A model generated the notes under the pieces. It did no database searches. It was not told where the DNA came from and saw only the letters and a program-made list of their open reading frames with translations. A stretch of 64,000 nt of DNA from Apoderus coryli (Eukaryota; Arthropoda; Insecta; Coleoptera; Attelabidae): contig OU452206.1 in the NCBI GenBank assembly GCA_911728435.2, forward strand, positions 11,996,297-12,060,296, given 5' to 3'. The position numbers and the translations under genes were made by a program. The first letter of the stretch is position 1. Every line of letters starts with the position of its first letter. Shown piece by piece: positions 37,731 to 51,896 of this stretch.

Positions 37731-40700
37731 ACAAAACCCTATAATGTAAGTGTTTTATTTCAATATACAACAGGAAATGTACCTTAGCGGGGGCAAATTC
37801 CGGAAAATAAATCTTTAAATAAATTAATAAAAATCCACATAAAACTCTATTACTTATTTCTTCACGGTTCTTACATTCTAACCTATCAGTCAGTGATGTA
37901 AATTCTGATCGCCTAAATAGCATTCTACTGTTCGACAGGCCTAGGATTTTTCGTTACTTTTTAAGCATGTTTGCTCAGTCTAAAGTATGAATCATGTGGT
38001 GACAATCATTGTTTGATAGCAATCTATAACCATATCTTGCTGAGTAGAAATTTATATATGATCATTAAATGGCCACAATACTACTAGGTGACACTATCTT
38101 ACACGAGACACACTTCTGAGTCGTAATGGACATCTACTGTATATCTAATGTAAATATATATAAATAGCAATTTTTGATTTCATCAGTAGTATTGAATATT
38201 TTAATTCAAATAATAGTGTATGTTGAAACAAGTTTGTTTCGGTGAAACATTTTACATACTTCTGAGCCTGGCTGTTCTTTAATGATTAAAGTTAACCAAC
38301 GTAAATTAGTTAGTAGAAAATAAAACAACTATAAAATTTCACATAATGGTTTATTTATTTCTACTATATTCAGAAAAATGAGAGAAGGCCTAAAAGCCCC
38401 TCCTTGTATGATCTACTGATCATCATCACATCGTTAGTTTATTCCTTATATTTAATTAATAATAACCAATAGTAATAATCATAATATATCATTCAATAAT
38501 CATGTCTATAAGACATAGTTTGTGAACAAATGGATTATAATTTGACAAAATGTCTGAAACAACAACGAATGAAAGCAAAACTGTTAATTTTTGTTCTATG
38601 AAAAGTAGAATAAAAGAATACAAAAGTATGGCACAACTAAATAAAGTTAGTACAAAATAAAACGGCAAGTATGAATCGGCTTTTTAATAATATTCCTCCA
38701 CTTTATCAAATTTGTTCACACAAACTAAACCATTGCTAGCATGTAGGAAACTGTTAATTGTAAGGAAAACAAAAATATATTATAAAAAAAAAGTAATAGA
38801 AAATATGCTTCAAAATGACAATATGGTATGTTTAACTGAAATAGTATATAATTTAGATAGATAGTTAACAAGATATACCAGACTGCAAACTAATTTAAAA
38901 TTACGTTAATAATGATTTAGTATGAGTGTATAATGAATGCGCTATGATTTTAATAAAATCTTTAGAAAATTCATGTTTAGTCACAAATTATCTAAAACCA
39001 TAATATTAATGCAATTAAGTTTCCAACATGCTTGCTGTTTATTTAAATACAGTTTCAACAATAAGGAGAAAACATTCCAATATCGTAATTTTGTATTTAT
39101 TTACTTTTGTATTAAATATCATGCATATACATTGTTTTATTAATTTTTGGTTCATAATAATTTACACAAAACTTTAATAATTATTATAAGTAAATATATT
39201 ATTTTTTATATTATATATATTTTTATTAATATTATTTTTACAATCGTATCATATTAATTTCCTTTGTCTCATCTCATTTTATATGTTTCAAAAAATAATT
39301 TCTTGCGTCTTCTCCTTACTTGTGAATAGTTTTTTTTTTTGTATAATGGTTAACGTCCATTTAATTTCTTATAGGATTATTGTTAAGATTAATTCCTAAA
39401 ATTAACAGTACTGAAAATAAAGTGCCTACTTAGTTAATTTAGTTAAAATTAAATTAATACAATATCGATTTTTAACTGAAATAAATATATTATTTATCAT
39501 TATCCTAGAACACTTTATTTTCAGTAAATTTATTATTTATAACATATCTGACTGACAGGATCAACTACTATGTTTAAATTATAGAAAAAAAAATATACAT
39601 GTGTGTTTCCCGTCAGACAACAAACAAACTTTGCTTATATAAGAAATAATTTAAAAATAAAAAAACTTAATTTGCAAACAGTAGATCTGTTGTTTGCTTT
39701 GTGATGTCAACTTAAATAACAATAATTACTACGTATTTTAAAAAATATCACAAAATATTTCTGATCTCAATATGCAGCATAGTCCATTTTAAATGAAAAT
39801 GTATCTTATCAACAAGGATCATAATATCTAAATTAGACCACATTACATATCGTAAAAATAAAAATATGTAATGAGCCACTACTATATTTACAAAATATAA
39901 AGTATTATAAAATAAATATTATTTGTATTAAGTTTTATATCGTGTATAAAATCGTTTTGTGTGGCTCAATATTAATTAGTAAAAATCACTCTGTTTTTTG
40001 TTCAGGTAATAATTTTATTTCTCAATAATTTAAAATTTTTACAAGAGTATTAGACAAATATAAAATAAAATCAACACTTAATGTCTGAAAAACGAAAAAT
40101 AAATTAACAACAAAGACAATAACAATAAAACAAAAATATTCATAAAAAATATAACTCTCAAAATAAGACAATAAATTTACAATTTACCACGTGCGAGAAT
40201 GCATTTTAAAAATGCTTTTTTGATTTTTTAAAAAAATATAAGTATATAATTAAATATAACAATATTATACTATAACAGAGTGGTATATTACTCGTTATGT
40301 GGTTTAGAATAATTTCTGTCAGCAGAAGCTAATAGCATAATTTTGCAATTAAGCTGTTAAGCTAAGAGCTCAAACGTAGCATAAACTAAGAAAATGTATT
40401 TTGTACCAAACATTATGCTTAGTAAAAGCGTAAAACTAGTTATATTGGTGATCAAGCTTTATTGTATATTATTTCAAAAACATACATATTGTCGAGACTG
40501 CTTAGGTTCTAAAAAGTGTAGGTAATAAATTATGCAGAGTTTGTACATACGTTTAGTTTTTAAAGTTAATTCACTGAACAAACCAATTGCTTAACTCCTT
40601 TATATTATGTTATATGTTTATATGTAACACCCAAAAAATACAAACTTATTTAAAGAAATATGGCGGATATTAAAGAAGGTCTATGTTACAGTAAAATATG

Positions 40701-41611
40701 AAAGACAAATCTTTAAATATTTATTTCAACTGATCACCAAATAATTACTTAAACAAGACAAAGTAACATTGAGAAAAGCAACATCACAAAGGGATTTAGT
40801 TTAAAGCTGCTACAACATTATTTTATAACGAATTTAGAATGAAATTAGTATCAAGAAAACATTTGATTATAAAACCATACCATCAACTTTGTAAAATCTG
40901 TTAAAAATAAGATATATCACACGTAACAATCTTATGTGATTGTCGTAATTCGTTAAGTTTAAAATATTTCAGGAGCTTCTGTTAATACCTCTTAATCAGA
41001 GAGCTTCAAGTAACCCCTATAAAAAGTGCCACACCTGCTTGAACGTTGATTGAAGATAGCGAAGAACATAATTATTTATTAACCTGTAATTTGTATACAG
41101 TAATTTTTTAACATACGAATAACAATATTTAGGGTTACTTGCAAATAATATTTTACGTATTATGTATAATATATATATTATCAAAATGGAAGCCAAATTG
41201 CTCTTCTAATCATACTCCTTTCTTAATACAAAAAATATAATAGATATAAATTTTAAAAGAAATCACATATTAATGTCATGATCTTATGTCTTCTTTCATA
41301 TCATTATCTTTGGTGATAACAACGAATCTAATTAATTAAAATATAATATATAATAAGCTAAAAGCGTAACACATTATTTAAGCTAATATGGGGGAGTCGT
41401 AAAAACATATATAGTCTAAAAACGTAAACGAAAACACTAGTTAATTTATAGTCCTATCTATTAACATTCACTATGTAAATATAATGTAGATCAAGAACGT
41501 TGTAACTACGTCCTAAGAACTAGATAAAGGGATAACATGCAATAATACCAATAACATTAGTGGTTAGGAGAAATTATTATATACTCTAAGGTTAAGCTTA
41601 GCTATATTTTA

Positions 41612-42339
41612 TACAGGATGATCTATTATACTCAATTGAATCCGTTAGGTGTGTAAAAATGTGTTTACTTTTTGACATTGCAGATTTATATACGACATTT
41701 TATGTTATTTTCAAACACATGATACATGAACGTATTTATTTATTTAGGTACTTATGAAATCCATAGAAACCTAAGTTCTTTTTGATTTTGAAAGACATAA
41801 TGTTACTACTGAAATTTAAGTTTCGCGTACATGTTTTAGATATCGAATACACTTCTTAAAATCATTCTCATCCAACAACTCACTGTATTGTCACCAGGTC
41901 TGTATGGGTGGTTTAATCATAATAATGAATTCGGTGTTAACACCATTATTTCTTTATTTAAATATAGTAACTGCAACTTTTCTATTTCAGCTATAAACCC
42001 CAAAAATTATACCAAGGTGATCTGATATCTGCTATCATTATATTCAATCAAATGTGAAATATGCTAAACATATACTTATTAGAGTTCATATGGAGAAATC
42101 AGCAACAGAAGATCTATTGGAAATCCCTTTAAGTTTAGGTCTTATTATTAGAAATATTATGTATGATAGTATGATATTTAAAACAATTTCGTTGATTTAC
42201 CCACTAAAAGGATTTTAACGTTAGATAGATTAGTTCTCTAAATATTATTAAATATTTTAATAGGACGTGCCTGAGCCTTCTGATAAAGTGAGATGCGTAC
42301 AAGCTAGATTAAATATAATGGTACATAAATCATCCTGTA
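41612..42339. mobile_element. MITE-like insertion with TACAGGATGAT ends
   Basis: The left end TACAGGATGATCTATTATAC and the right end, reversed, TACAGGATGATTTATGTACC form an inverted repeat of about 20 bases. 728 bases long, no coding frame, TA-rich flanks compatible with a TA target site. The 212-base insertion at 51685-51896 has the same end motif. Confidence 0.55.
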
Positions 42340-43779
42340 TATTTAATAATTGGGCACAACTCTAGCCAACATGTTGAACAATACATTAATGAAGTAACGC
42401 ACCTGCACACACACATGAACTTTCGTAATTATCGTATTGTTACCAACACAGTCCTATTATCAAAAATGAAAATATATTTATTTAGTTTTTTATTGATTTT
42501 AGTAACTTATATCTTCAATCTTCTATCATAAGGTTTCTATTTTTTTTTTATAATTCATAGGGACGTCTTTTTTTCGTAATATCATTAATTTGTTGAATTT
42601 ATAGTTATAATAATTATCTTTCTTAACTTATTTTTCTACTTAATTATATTATAAAATAAGCCTATTTTATTTAATTAAAATTTTCGTTGATTAAAGGTAG
42701 TTTTACTTTATTTTAACTATAGTGTAATAATAAATATCCGTGCTTATTATATAGACTTAGTAACAGCTTAAAAAAAGAATGAGACAATGGGTAATAACCT
42801 AAGAGACAGATCAATATGCAAACATTAAGTTACAACTATTTTGTAATTAAATTTCGCACAACCAAATTTTTTTGTTTGAATTAGTAAAAGAAATATATTT
42901 TTACCCAGACAACACACGATATCCGAAAAATATGCATCACAGAATCGTTCTTAATCTAGGAATTCCAAGGACCTAGTATGGATCTTTTATACATAATTTA
43001 ATTAGTGTTACAATGTTAATGGATATGTGTTGAATGTCTAAGGAATATTTTATTTTATCCATGGATATCTTTTGGCTCGCCGTTAAAACAAATTTTGTTC
43101 TGCATAGCATGTATTTTGCATGTTTTTCTTTTTATTTCATAGAAGTTACATATTAGATAGGTTGACAATGTGGAATGAGGTTTTAAAAATGATAAATTGT
43201 TGCTTGGATGTTGACTAGACATTCTAGAGATAAAAAACCTATCAATATCAATATAAAAAAGTTACAATTATTATTGCACTCATCTCTAAGATGAATATTA
43301 TTTGTTGTCTGAGCATACATCTTAAACATGTACTCGTATATCCAAAGAAAGTTGTAAAGCAATGTCGCACACAAGTTTCATATGCGATAATCATATACTT
43401 AATTATGTCAGATAATGAAAGATCAAGTTAAATATACTTTGGGCATAACCTGTATTGTATCCTTTTTACATAAATTTTAATGTTCTGATATTTGGAAATT
43501 AGTGAAAGTTACTGGTGAAAACAGATCTAAAATAATTTGCATATTAGATCTAAAATGAAGTTCAAACAAATATCTTTAATTTAAATTTAAAACATGTTGT
43601 AAGATATAAGTTTATTCGATAAAAGTAGTTTGTTAAATGGTACTTTAAACTGCAATATATTAATTCTACTTGAAATAATGTGATATAACACAGGTCTTAG
43701 TGTGTAATTAATCAAAGTTTAAATTAAAGGTGAATATGCAGTTTATTCAATAAGAGTCGATGTGTGCAAGTAAGTTCCA

Positions 43780-43990
43780 CATAAAGAGCCAAGGGGGAGC
43801 AGCAAAGGCACTAAAATGCGCAATCAAAACCTTTTAAAACTGAGACATTGAAGAAAGCTGTACAAAACTCGGGCAGCAACACGACGCATACGCATTTTAA
43901 GCAGAAGCAGAGACCCGTGCTCTGACTGTGGAAGCTCTCACTCTATTTTGGTATTAAGGGGGACCATGGGAGCACATTGTCCGATTCGCA
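43780..43990. other. GC-rich island of unknown function
   Basis: About 200 bases stand out from AT-rich DNA on both sides. On the - strand a possible acceptor TTCCACAG is followed by an open run of 33 codons (SEHGSLLLLKMRMRRVAARV, then LYSFLQCLSFKRF) to a stop; on the + strand about 60 codons are also open (SRSRDPCSDCGSSHSILVL within). Neither resembles a known domain. It could be a terminal alternative exon, an RNA gene, or an old insertion. Confidence 0.3.
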
Positions 43991-46439
43991 ATATTTCCAT
44001 TGTTAAAAAGAAAATCCTATGTACAGTTTATTATTAGTTACTAAATTACTCTACATACTACTATTTAATTGTTATTAAATATTATTATCGTCATTAAAAA
44101 ATAATTATTAAATTGGCAAACAATGCCTATTATCATCATTATTTTTTATCGCTTATTTATAAAACTTTTTCCAACTGTATATAATATATAAAGATTTAGG
44201 CTTGGAACTATAATTGTTAACTGCTCTTTTTTGTTTGTTTATTTAGACGAATGGTTCCTAATGGAACATACAATTTTTTTATAACAAGTTTTAAGATTAA
44301 TTTGTTAGATCCTAGTAAAATTTTAGAACACTATATTATTAGTTATTTTTTTATATTCATTTTCTTGTAATTGATAAATATAGAACTCCTTAATGCGAGT
44401 TTTGTCCGTTATAATCATAAGTATTAATTAACTATATACAAACAGTTTGAATTTAGTATTAATAATAAAAAAATAACATCATACACATTCATACAGATGT
44501 AGAGAAATGCTATGGATCTTTAAAATTAATAGTTCTTAAGATTTGACAGATTTATTTAAAAAGTAATATGTAATAATTAATTATTTTCAAAAATACAGGT
44601 AAATCTATCTGTTTCAAAAAAAATGATTGTGAATAGTTCGGCCAATGTTCGTTTAGTCTTACCCAACAATGCCTGTGACGCTTATGTATTTCTAAATTTA
44701 GATAAACCAGTTGAAAATGAAATTTTACGAGACATCATGCAGCTTAATGTATAATAAAAAAAAGTATGACAAATTTTAGAAAATATTTAAAAAAATGCAA
44801 TACTTTAAAAAAGCTTAAAGAACATTTTTAAAATATCCATATCATTTATCCACAAACGACCCGATATCACAATCGTCACCCCCTGTAGTACACAACCGTC
44901 TATGCTGTAAATATATATATTTTAAATGCTTTAAATGACCAGGAACATTATAAAATTATCTCTTTCATTTCATGTTATTGTGGCTCTTGGTTGGGAGATA
45001 TCGAGTAACCATTTCGTATAAAATCGGATATTTATATAAACGATAATAAAAACAAACCAATAAACTAGACCAATTTCATCTAATTAGCTGTAGGATACAC
45101 CTCTTGTCTAAATTTTCATATAATGTTTGTTTAAAATTTTAAACGTTAAGGAGTTTGTTAAAACTTAAGTAAAAAATCTTTAGCTTCCATGTCCAATAGT
45201 CAACTCAAGAGGAATTAAATCAATACATTTTTCAGTGCATTTTAAAACAGGTTCTTGCCTTACCTTACCATTTAATAAATTGAAACACATATTAACTAAT
45301 TTGGATGAAGCTTGAATTGAATTCAAAACTTATAAATAAATTGTCAAGTAAATCAAATTATTGCAAGGAACCAAAAAAGTTTCTACCTTGTCTTGAGAAT
45401 ATATTACAGCCATTAGGATACAATCAAAATAAGATAAAAACTTTTTAGTTTTTTGAACAACACAATAAGTATTGTGAACTCATTAAAGTGTCTTTGACAA
45501 TTTGCTTGATTCATGACCTTTTCATTAAAAATTTGAGCACTCAATATTTAGCATTAATCAAATAAAGCAAAAGCTCATATTATGGCCATTTGAACATAAA
45601 AAAATAAATGCATGATTTAGTAACTTTTGAATTGTCTATGTTAAACAAAAATATTGATATTAACTTTGAGAATATAGGTACCGATACTTTAAACACATTT
45701 CAAACGTCATTTATATAATCACAGCAAATATACACAAAACAATTTTTTTTCGTAAGTTAATAATAACACAGTGGACACAAATGAGAATGTTCCTGATCTG
45801 GTTCTGGATCTGGAATTAGTGGAGATGTCTTACAAGTCACTGTTCCCTGATATCTCCCTGTTCGACAACGAAATCTGGATGTAATAAGTATATAAGTGAA
45901 TATTTAATCTATCATGAATGTCAGTTTAAATTTTTTAATATGTTATTACAAATTTGAACCATTTTATATCTCATAAGAGAGTTAGTTCAAGTAACTATTA
46001 AACGATTCCAAGACATTATTACTCAAAACACAGAATTTTAAAGCACTTTTAAAAAGAATAGTAGATAAGTACAGCATAACTTTAGTAGCCATGAAGATAT
46101 TTATTATATCTGCAATTAAGATTAGTATGAATTCATTATATTTTGTAAGTGCCCAACAGAGAATAACGGGACGATATTTCCACTTGCATTCTTTTCATTT
46201 GTAAGATATATATATCCTTAAATATTATTTATCAATAAATTCTAAAATTATAAAAAGTGTCGAACATAACATACAAATATTTATTTTGCCATTTTATGAC
46301 TTGTGTTTTTTTTAGTTATTAATTCTTATATATTATTATACGATACTAATATTAATTAATATTTTAAAAAACCTCTATTATCAATAATAATAAACATGTG
46401 ATAAAATAATATTAAATTTTCGGTGTTTTATCGTTGTTG

Positions 46440-46591
46440 TTACTGCAGATATGAAGAAAGGGCGGCCATGACTGGGGCAGGTGGCAGCACTACAGGGATG
46501 TGGTAATATTTACAGGCGGATCGGCAGCACTGGCCCTTTGCAGCGTCACGGCAGACAGCCACACGCTGATCAACCACTTCCACCCCCTCTC
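46440..46591 (-). CDS. CCCH gene, last coding exon (second finger)
   Basis: Acceptor GAATTTTTAG at 46592-46601. Contains the finger VCRDAAKGQCCRSACKYYH and the proline-rich tail. CTGCAGTAA gives the stop; the same bases hold a poor possible donor (GTAACA), so a further exon is not excluded. Confidence 0.72.
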
Positions 46592-49500
46592 CTAAAAATT
46601 CAAAACGAAACATTAACTTTACTTTATAAGAATAAAAGAAAAATAACAAATAGCACAATAACATTCAATAATAAGGGCTATAAGAAGTTGTATAAGCGAT
46701 TTCGGATATTGTTGTTACTCTCGAAAAAACACAAGTGAAGTTGGAATTACATAGGTATGCTGAATAAATTGTACTAGTTGATATTTTTCGGAATATTTTG
46801 GTGGAAACTAATGCGATTTGAAATACACTTTATAAATAAAAATCTTTGAGCAACCTAAAAATCATTCCTTAAAGTCACAGATTGGAAACATGTAAAATTC
46901 TTCACCTTTTAATGGTAAGGATTTTAAAAGTTATCTTTAAAATTTGCAATACTTACATAAATTTGAAATACGAGTAATATTCAACTCTGCAATTATCTGC
47001 AAATCTTAAAAACGTCGTCTACGAACAACATAATATAGTAAAAAAATAGGGATTAATATAAATGTTGCTCATAAAAAACATGATGATGAAATATTTCAAC
47101 GATTAGAAAGATACCGATTATAATACATACATTTTGTTAATTTTCAGAATTTTTAAAATTTATCCTAAGGACATTATCGCACGTTTCATTCAAAACTGAT
47201 ATATTCACATTATCACACTATTGAGTGTAATAATCTGATTTTTCGGCCATACATACCTTCCTGAAGATGTACAAATTTGCAAGCAGGCCGAGTACAAAGG
47301 CCACGATTAAAATCTTGGCACACCGGGAGGGTGTCCAGTAACTGCAAAATAAAAAAAAATACAAATTACAACTTTGAATATGCTTTAATCAAAAGATTTT
47401 GCTTAATTAAACTATAATATGTGTCTATAAAATACTATTATCAAAAATACTGAAATCGAAATATTAAAATTTCAATATTAAAAAATACTTTACGATAAAT
47501 TAAATTAATTGGATGTAATTAGTTTTTTTTTATTGATAAGTTTAATTTTGAAATAAGCAATATTATTTCTAAATAGCACACAAAAGCTTTGTTATTAGAT
47601 TCTAGTTTTTAAAGAAATTTCACACAAAAAAAATTTACGGTGCACATGCGTATTATTCTTTTACGAAATTTTAACTGAAAATATATTAAACTTTGTTTCA
47701 GCAACTCTTTTTATATGACTCTCAAAAATTAGTCCTGAAAAAAAGTTTCTTCGTTCAAAAAATATACAACAATCGAAAATTCATTAATTTAAAGTATCCA
47801 GAATAGTAAAACACTCATTGGAAACCCATTTATTCATCGGAAATGATTATAAAAAATTTGAGGTACTAAGTTTCATCGACTGATCCACAGTAGCAGTAAT
47901 TACTGGAAGATTTAAAGGCTGACATAATCTGAATTTATTTGAGCAATCTGTGAAAAGTTTTTTTTTTTGTTATTTCAAATCGTTCTTGCACTAAAATGGT
48001 AAATAAAAGTAACCCCACAGGTCGACATCCAATAACTGAACATTTTTTGTATAATTCAATTACATCTAATAAAATCATAATATTTTGGGCCTTTTGCTTG
48101 ATAAAAAAAACTTGCATCCAACAATTTTTGAATATGTCGATTATTGTATATTCCAGAAATGTTAACGTTGCCTAAAATTTCAACCATTCTGCATAACTAA
48201 ACAAAATTTGTCACGGATTATTACAAAGAAAGCCAAATTTATGTAAACTGTAGCAAAAATTCTAGAACATATTTTACCTCACGCAAATTTAGCAGTAGCT
48301 TATAGGAAATAGCATCAGCGGTTCAAAATTGCCAAAAACCAGAAAGCAAGGTAGTCGCAATATTCAATTTATTAAAATAAAGCACTTGAGTTTGTTAAAT
48401 ATTGTAGCTTTCCAGAAGAACATCATTTACATATAAAGCCGAAACTAACTAGATTACAAATAAATAATATTCATAAAAATTGTCTGACGTCTCGTAAAAT
48501 AATAATGAATTAGGAGGCATTTATGTATGAATTTAAGAAATCTTACCCAATCAGGTTATTTTTAACATAAACAATTTAAGTACATATTAAAGCTTTAAAG
48601 CTTCTTGAGAATATTAAAAGCTTTTCTATCATAATGAAAAATGTTTACTTAATGTGGTTACATGCAGAATGTTTGAACAAAAACTAATATTAAAAGTATT
48701 AACTAAAAAAAATAAATAAAGCAGAAAAATTAATTAAAATGTGTAATTGATAATTTTAAGGTTAAAAGCAAAATAAATAAATAAATACTACAAAAAATAG
48801 CATATTGTTAGTTGAACAAAATAAATGATTTGTATTAACAAATTAATTAAAATCGACATATATATATTAAAAATAATTGTTTATGAAAATAACAAAAGAT
48901 TCGATGCCTGATTTTATTGAAATTTGTTAATAAATCATGTTAACCTGTACTATAAACATATACATAAATCACGAATTTACTGTAAAATTGAATGACACAA
49001 AACACTAATTAAATACGAGACAATTCATTAAAATCACTTTCCAAAAGTAAGGTGAGTAATATTTACGAACAACGTTTTGTACTTAATCATCGTTGTTAGA
49101 TTGTTGAAACAGAGCCAGATGTAATGGCAGTGGGGTGTGCTCTAAACCAATGACACTGTCAACCCCAATCCCCATTTAAAATAGAATAACGAACAACTAG
49201 CTAAATCATATAATCAATAAATAAAACCTTTCGCCATCTATGTAAGATATGCTCTCAATCAGAATTAGTGTAAGTATAATAATATTTACTTAGTAAATGT
49301 AGAACCCATGGAGGATGCTAACATTGTTAGCGAAATATATCACTGGTGAATATTCGAGGCTTTCCCAGAAACTATAGATAAGTTAAAGCATAAAAAGTTG
49401 GCATATTTTTTGAGAGCTTTCTTCATTTAAGTTCTTTTGATTTCCATTGATTATGGAACTCATTGTAACGAAGTCTAGATTGACTTTATAATAGATACCC

Positions 49501-49769
49501 TAACAACTATGATATTAAGATTATAGCACTTCGAAAGAGCCAATCCTGTATAATTTTGACACAGAAAGTATATGTTTCTAAAGCAGCATTATTTTCTTCT
49601 GTTGGGAGGAAATTGTAGATTTTTTAGTGAAAATGAAAAAATATAAGTGTCATACAATTTTACTACAAATTGACTTATAGTACAGCTTACATAATATTAA
49701 TCAACGTGAATACCTGTCCTTGCTCGTCAGTGTAGATCACAAAGGGGGCGTTGGAAGGCGCACCATTGT
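46440..49769 (-). CDS. Tandem CCCH zinc-finger protein, C-terminal exons only
   Basis: Three - strand exons join in frame: 49714-49769, 47257-47341, 46440-46591, ending in a TAA at 46440-46442. The reading is NGAPSNAPFVIYTDEQGQ, then LLDTLPVCQDFNRGLCTRP with CKFVHLQEG, then EGVEVVDQRV, VCRDAAKGQCCRSACKYYH and IPVVLPPAPVMAALSSYLQ. Both fingers have the spacing CX7CX4CX3H used by muscleblind and ZC3H10 RNA-binding fingers, so RNA binding is the likely role. Borders are GT-AG (GTATTC, GTATGT donors) and phases fit throughout. CpG-rich exons stand out from the AT-rich introns. Upstream exons were not found; they lie to the right. It could be an independent ZC3H10/MBNL-like gene downstream of mbl in the same orientation, or alternative 3' exons of mbl. 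I favour a separate gene, without proof. Confidence 0.72.
47257..47341 (-). CDS. CCCH gene, penultimate exon (first finger)
   Basis: 85 bases between acceptor TTTTATTTTGCAG and donor GTATGT. Codes for LLDTLPVCQDFNRGLCTRP and CKFVHLQE plus one base of Gly. Enters in phase 0, leaves in phase 1, matching its neighbours. Confidence 0.75.
49714..49769 (-). CDS. CCCH gene, upstream exon (linker)
   Basis: 56 bases with donor GTATTC. Codes for NGAPSNAPFVIYTDEQGQ and leaves in phase 0. The acceptor CAAATATTAG is pyrimidine-poor; the frame stays open for another 20 or more codons upstream, so the true 5' border may lie further right. Confidence 0.55.
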
Positions 49770-51684
49770 CTAATATTTGGCGACATGCAGTATGTATAGT
49801 AATATTTTTTGTGTGCAGCAAATAAGCGTCATCGCAGCCGATAGTTTGACAATATAATTACGTTACAGCCATTACGTAAAATTATAATCATATCAATTTG
49901 AAAACCACCACACACCGTTACGAAAACATATGTTTTATGCGTTTGCGTATATAGTCATGTTAATTTTTTAAAGAATTTAATAAAAGTCCAAGGTTAAGAT
50001 AAAAAAAAAGGAAAAGTTTGGTAATTTGGCGGAAGATCGATTATAAATTTCCCATCAACCACAAAGGAACGTTCAAATTTACATTATAATTTGAGAATAT
50101 TAATTTAGTTAAAAAATAACGTATAAATTTAGGTTATAGTGTTAGAAATAAAAAAAGAATTGAATAATGTAACAAAATTAAGTGTATTATGGTTGACGTA
50201 GCAAACCAGGAAATGTGAAAGCATGAAACAGAAAAGCAAAATAAATTAAAATTAGTAAAATATATTAGGGAAAACATAAATCAAAATTCAGATATTAAAC
50301 AGTTTTAAATATCAACCAGGGGTAAACGTTTACTTCGTAGCATTTCAGAGTCGACGGGTCATAGATTTTCATCAGTTTTGATACGTAAAAATGAGGGTGC
50401 CAAAGTGATTTTAATACATATGGAAAAAGCACCATCAGTTTCGTATACGAAATTTATCAGCTTGCAAGAAAGTTCAAACCAGCACTGTTTTTTGATCAAA
50501 ATAAAATGGTTTCAAACCACTGTTGTAGGGAACTTATTCCTGGAATAGGCAGAGTCACTTTTTTATAATAATAGACAGAAAATCTTTTAGGCAACAACAC
50601 TGAATCTATGGAACGCGTTCATTCGTTTCTGGTCTATTTGAACATGTTAGTTTTGATTGGGATCGTAGACATGTTTAATTCTTTGATAATATATGCATTT
50701 TCATGCGACACTTCCGGATATCCATCAGTCGTCGGTTGTAAACTAAAAATAATGTTCCTTGATTATATTCAAATAGAGGTGAATTTAGTTTATGATTGTA
50801 CATCTATTGTGTTATTATTTTGGCTTAAATCGATGAAATTATTCCCTACTTATTTGATCAATAAGTCACGAAAGTATCTCGACTCAAAATGTATTTTGAA
50901 CATTATAAGTGGTTCAAGCTTAATGTAACTCAACCAAAATAAACATGTCAAATCAGTGGAAATTAAAACTCTAAACTGTAAAAGCTATATAGGTACCTAC
51001 GCCAATTAAATATGAATTTCGGAAAATTATTTTTTTATCGTGGTTGGCAAAAATCAGGCAGTTAATTTAGCTATGTCAACCAAAAAAGAAAAAAACAAAA
51101 AAAACTAGATATAGGTAGCGAAAAGCGGTTTTAACTATTTCTGGTCAAAACAAATTCTAAAATAACTAGTAAATAAGCTGTTACGTGTAGAACAAATCTG
51201 CGATGCTACAATTAGTCTTATAGGCGGCCGGGATTTCTGCAAAACATAACATATTAAATTTGTATTCTAAAAAAATATACTAAGTGATTTAGAAAATACA
51301 ACTATCAAAAATATTTTAAGCTTATAGCCACAAAATAGATTTTAATATTAATTCGATCTGTCTATTAAAAACGGCTTAAATATATGCTGCATTTTCTATG
51401 TCACTTAGCATAACAAATATTTCAATAACACATAGACAAAATATGAATATATTTGTTTGTTTATAATAAATTTTTTACTTACTACAAAGCTACAAATAAA
51501 ACAAGTTTGATTGTTATTGATAATAATAATAGGAAAAATATAATAATAGCGAGTATGAAATAATGAAGGGGAGGATAATAACAGAATACCATGTACAAGG
51601 CTTTCTAAATAGATTCACTGCAAAAATCACTACGTTGGACTTGGCTGGTACACATTTTCATGTTTCACTTGTTAGTTAAAATTA

Positions 51685-51896
51685 TACAGGATGATTTTAG
51701 ATTGGTACTCGTGCAGCAGTGACCAATCTTTATTAATAAATAAAGCAACTATAAGGGTTTTCTGTCATGAGGACTTGTTTATAAGACTGAACCCATCGCT
51801 CAGTGCTTATATGTCGGAGTACCCTTTTTAAATTAATGCAAGGAAGCTCCAACCTGTAATAACTAACCAACAAATACTCAATGAAATCATCCTGTA
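51685..51896. mobile_element. 212-base MITE with TACAGGATGATTT ends
   Basis: Left end TACAGGATGATTTTAG; right end, reversed, TACAGGATGATTTCAT. No coding frame. Same family of ends as the 728-base insertion at 41612. Confidence 0.65.

Larger units (their letters stand above)
37750..46439. other. AT-rich intergenic region with scattered small repeats
   Basis: Nearly 9 kb without a long ORF. It holds one TIR-bounded insertion (41612-42339) and one GC-rich island (43780-43990), listed separately; the rest is AT-rich with homopolymers and no recognisable gene. Part may be 3' UTR or intron of the - strand zinc-finger gene, but this cannot be read from sequence. Confidence 0.5.

Noticed and set aside
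46481..46738. 85-codon + strand frame opposite the CCCH exon
   Set aside because: The antisense strand has two zinc-finger signatures and splice sites; this frame has none and runs into AT-rich intron.
51190..51245. GCGGCCGG-containing spot with acceptor-like TATGTTTTGCAG on the - strand
   Set aside because: Only about 18 codons to a stop, no donor, no recognisable peptide; too weak for an exon call.
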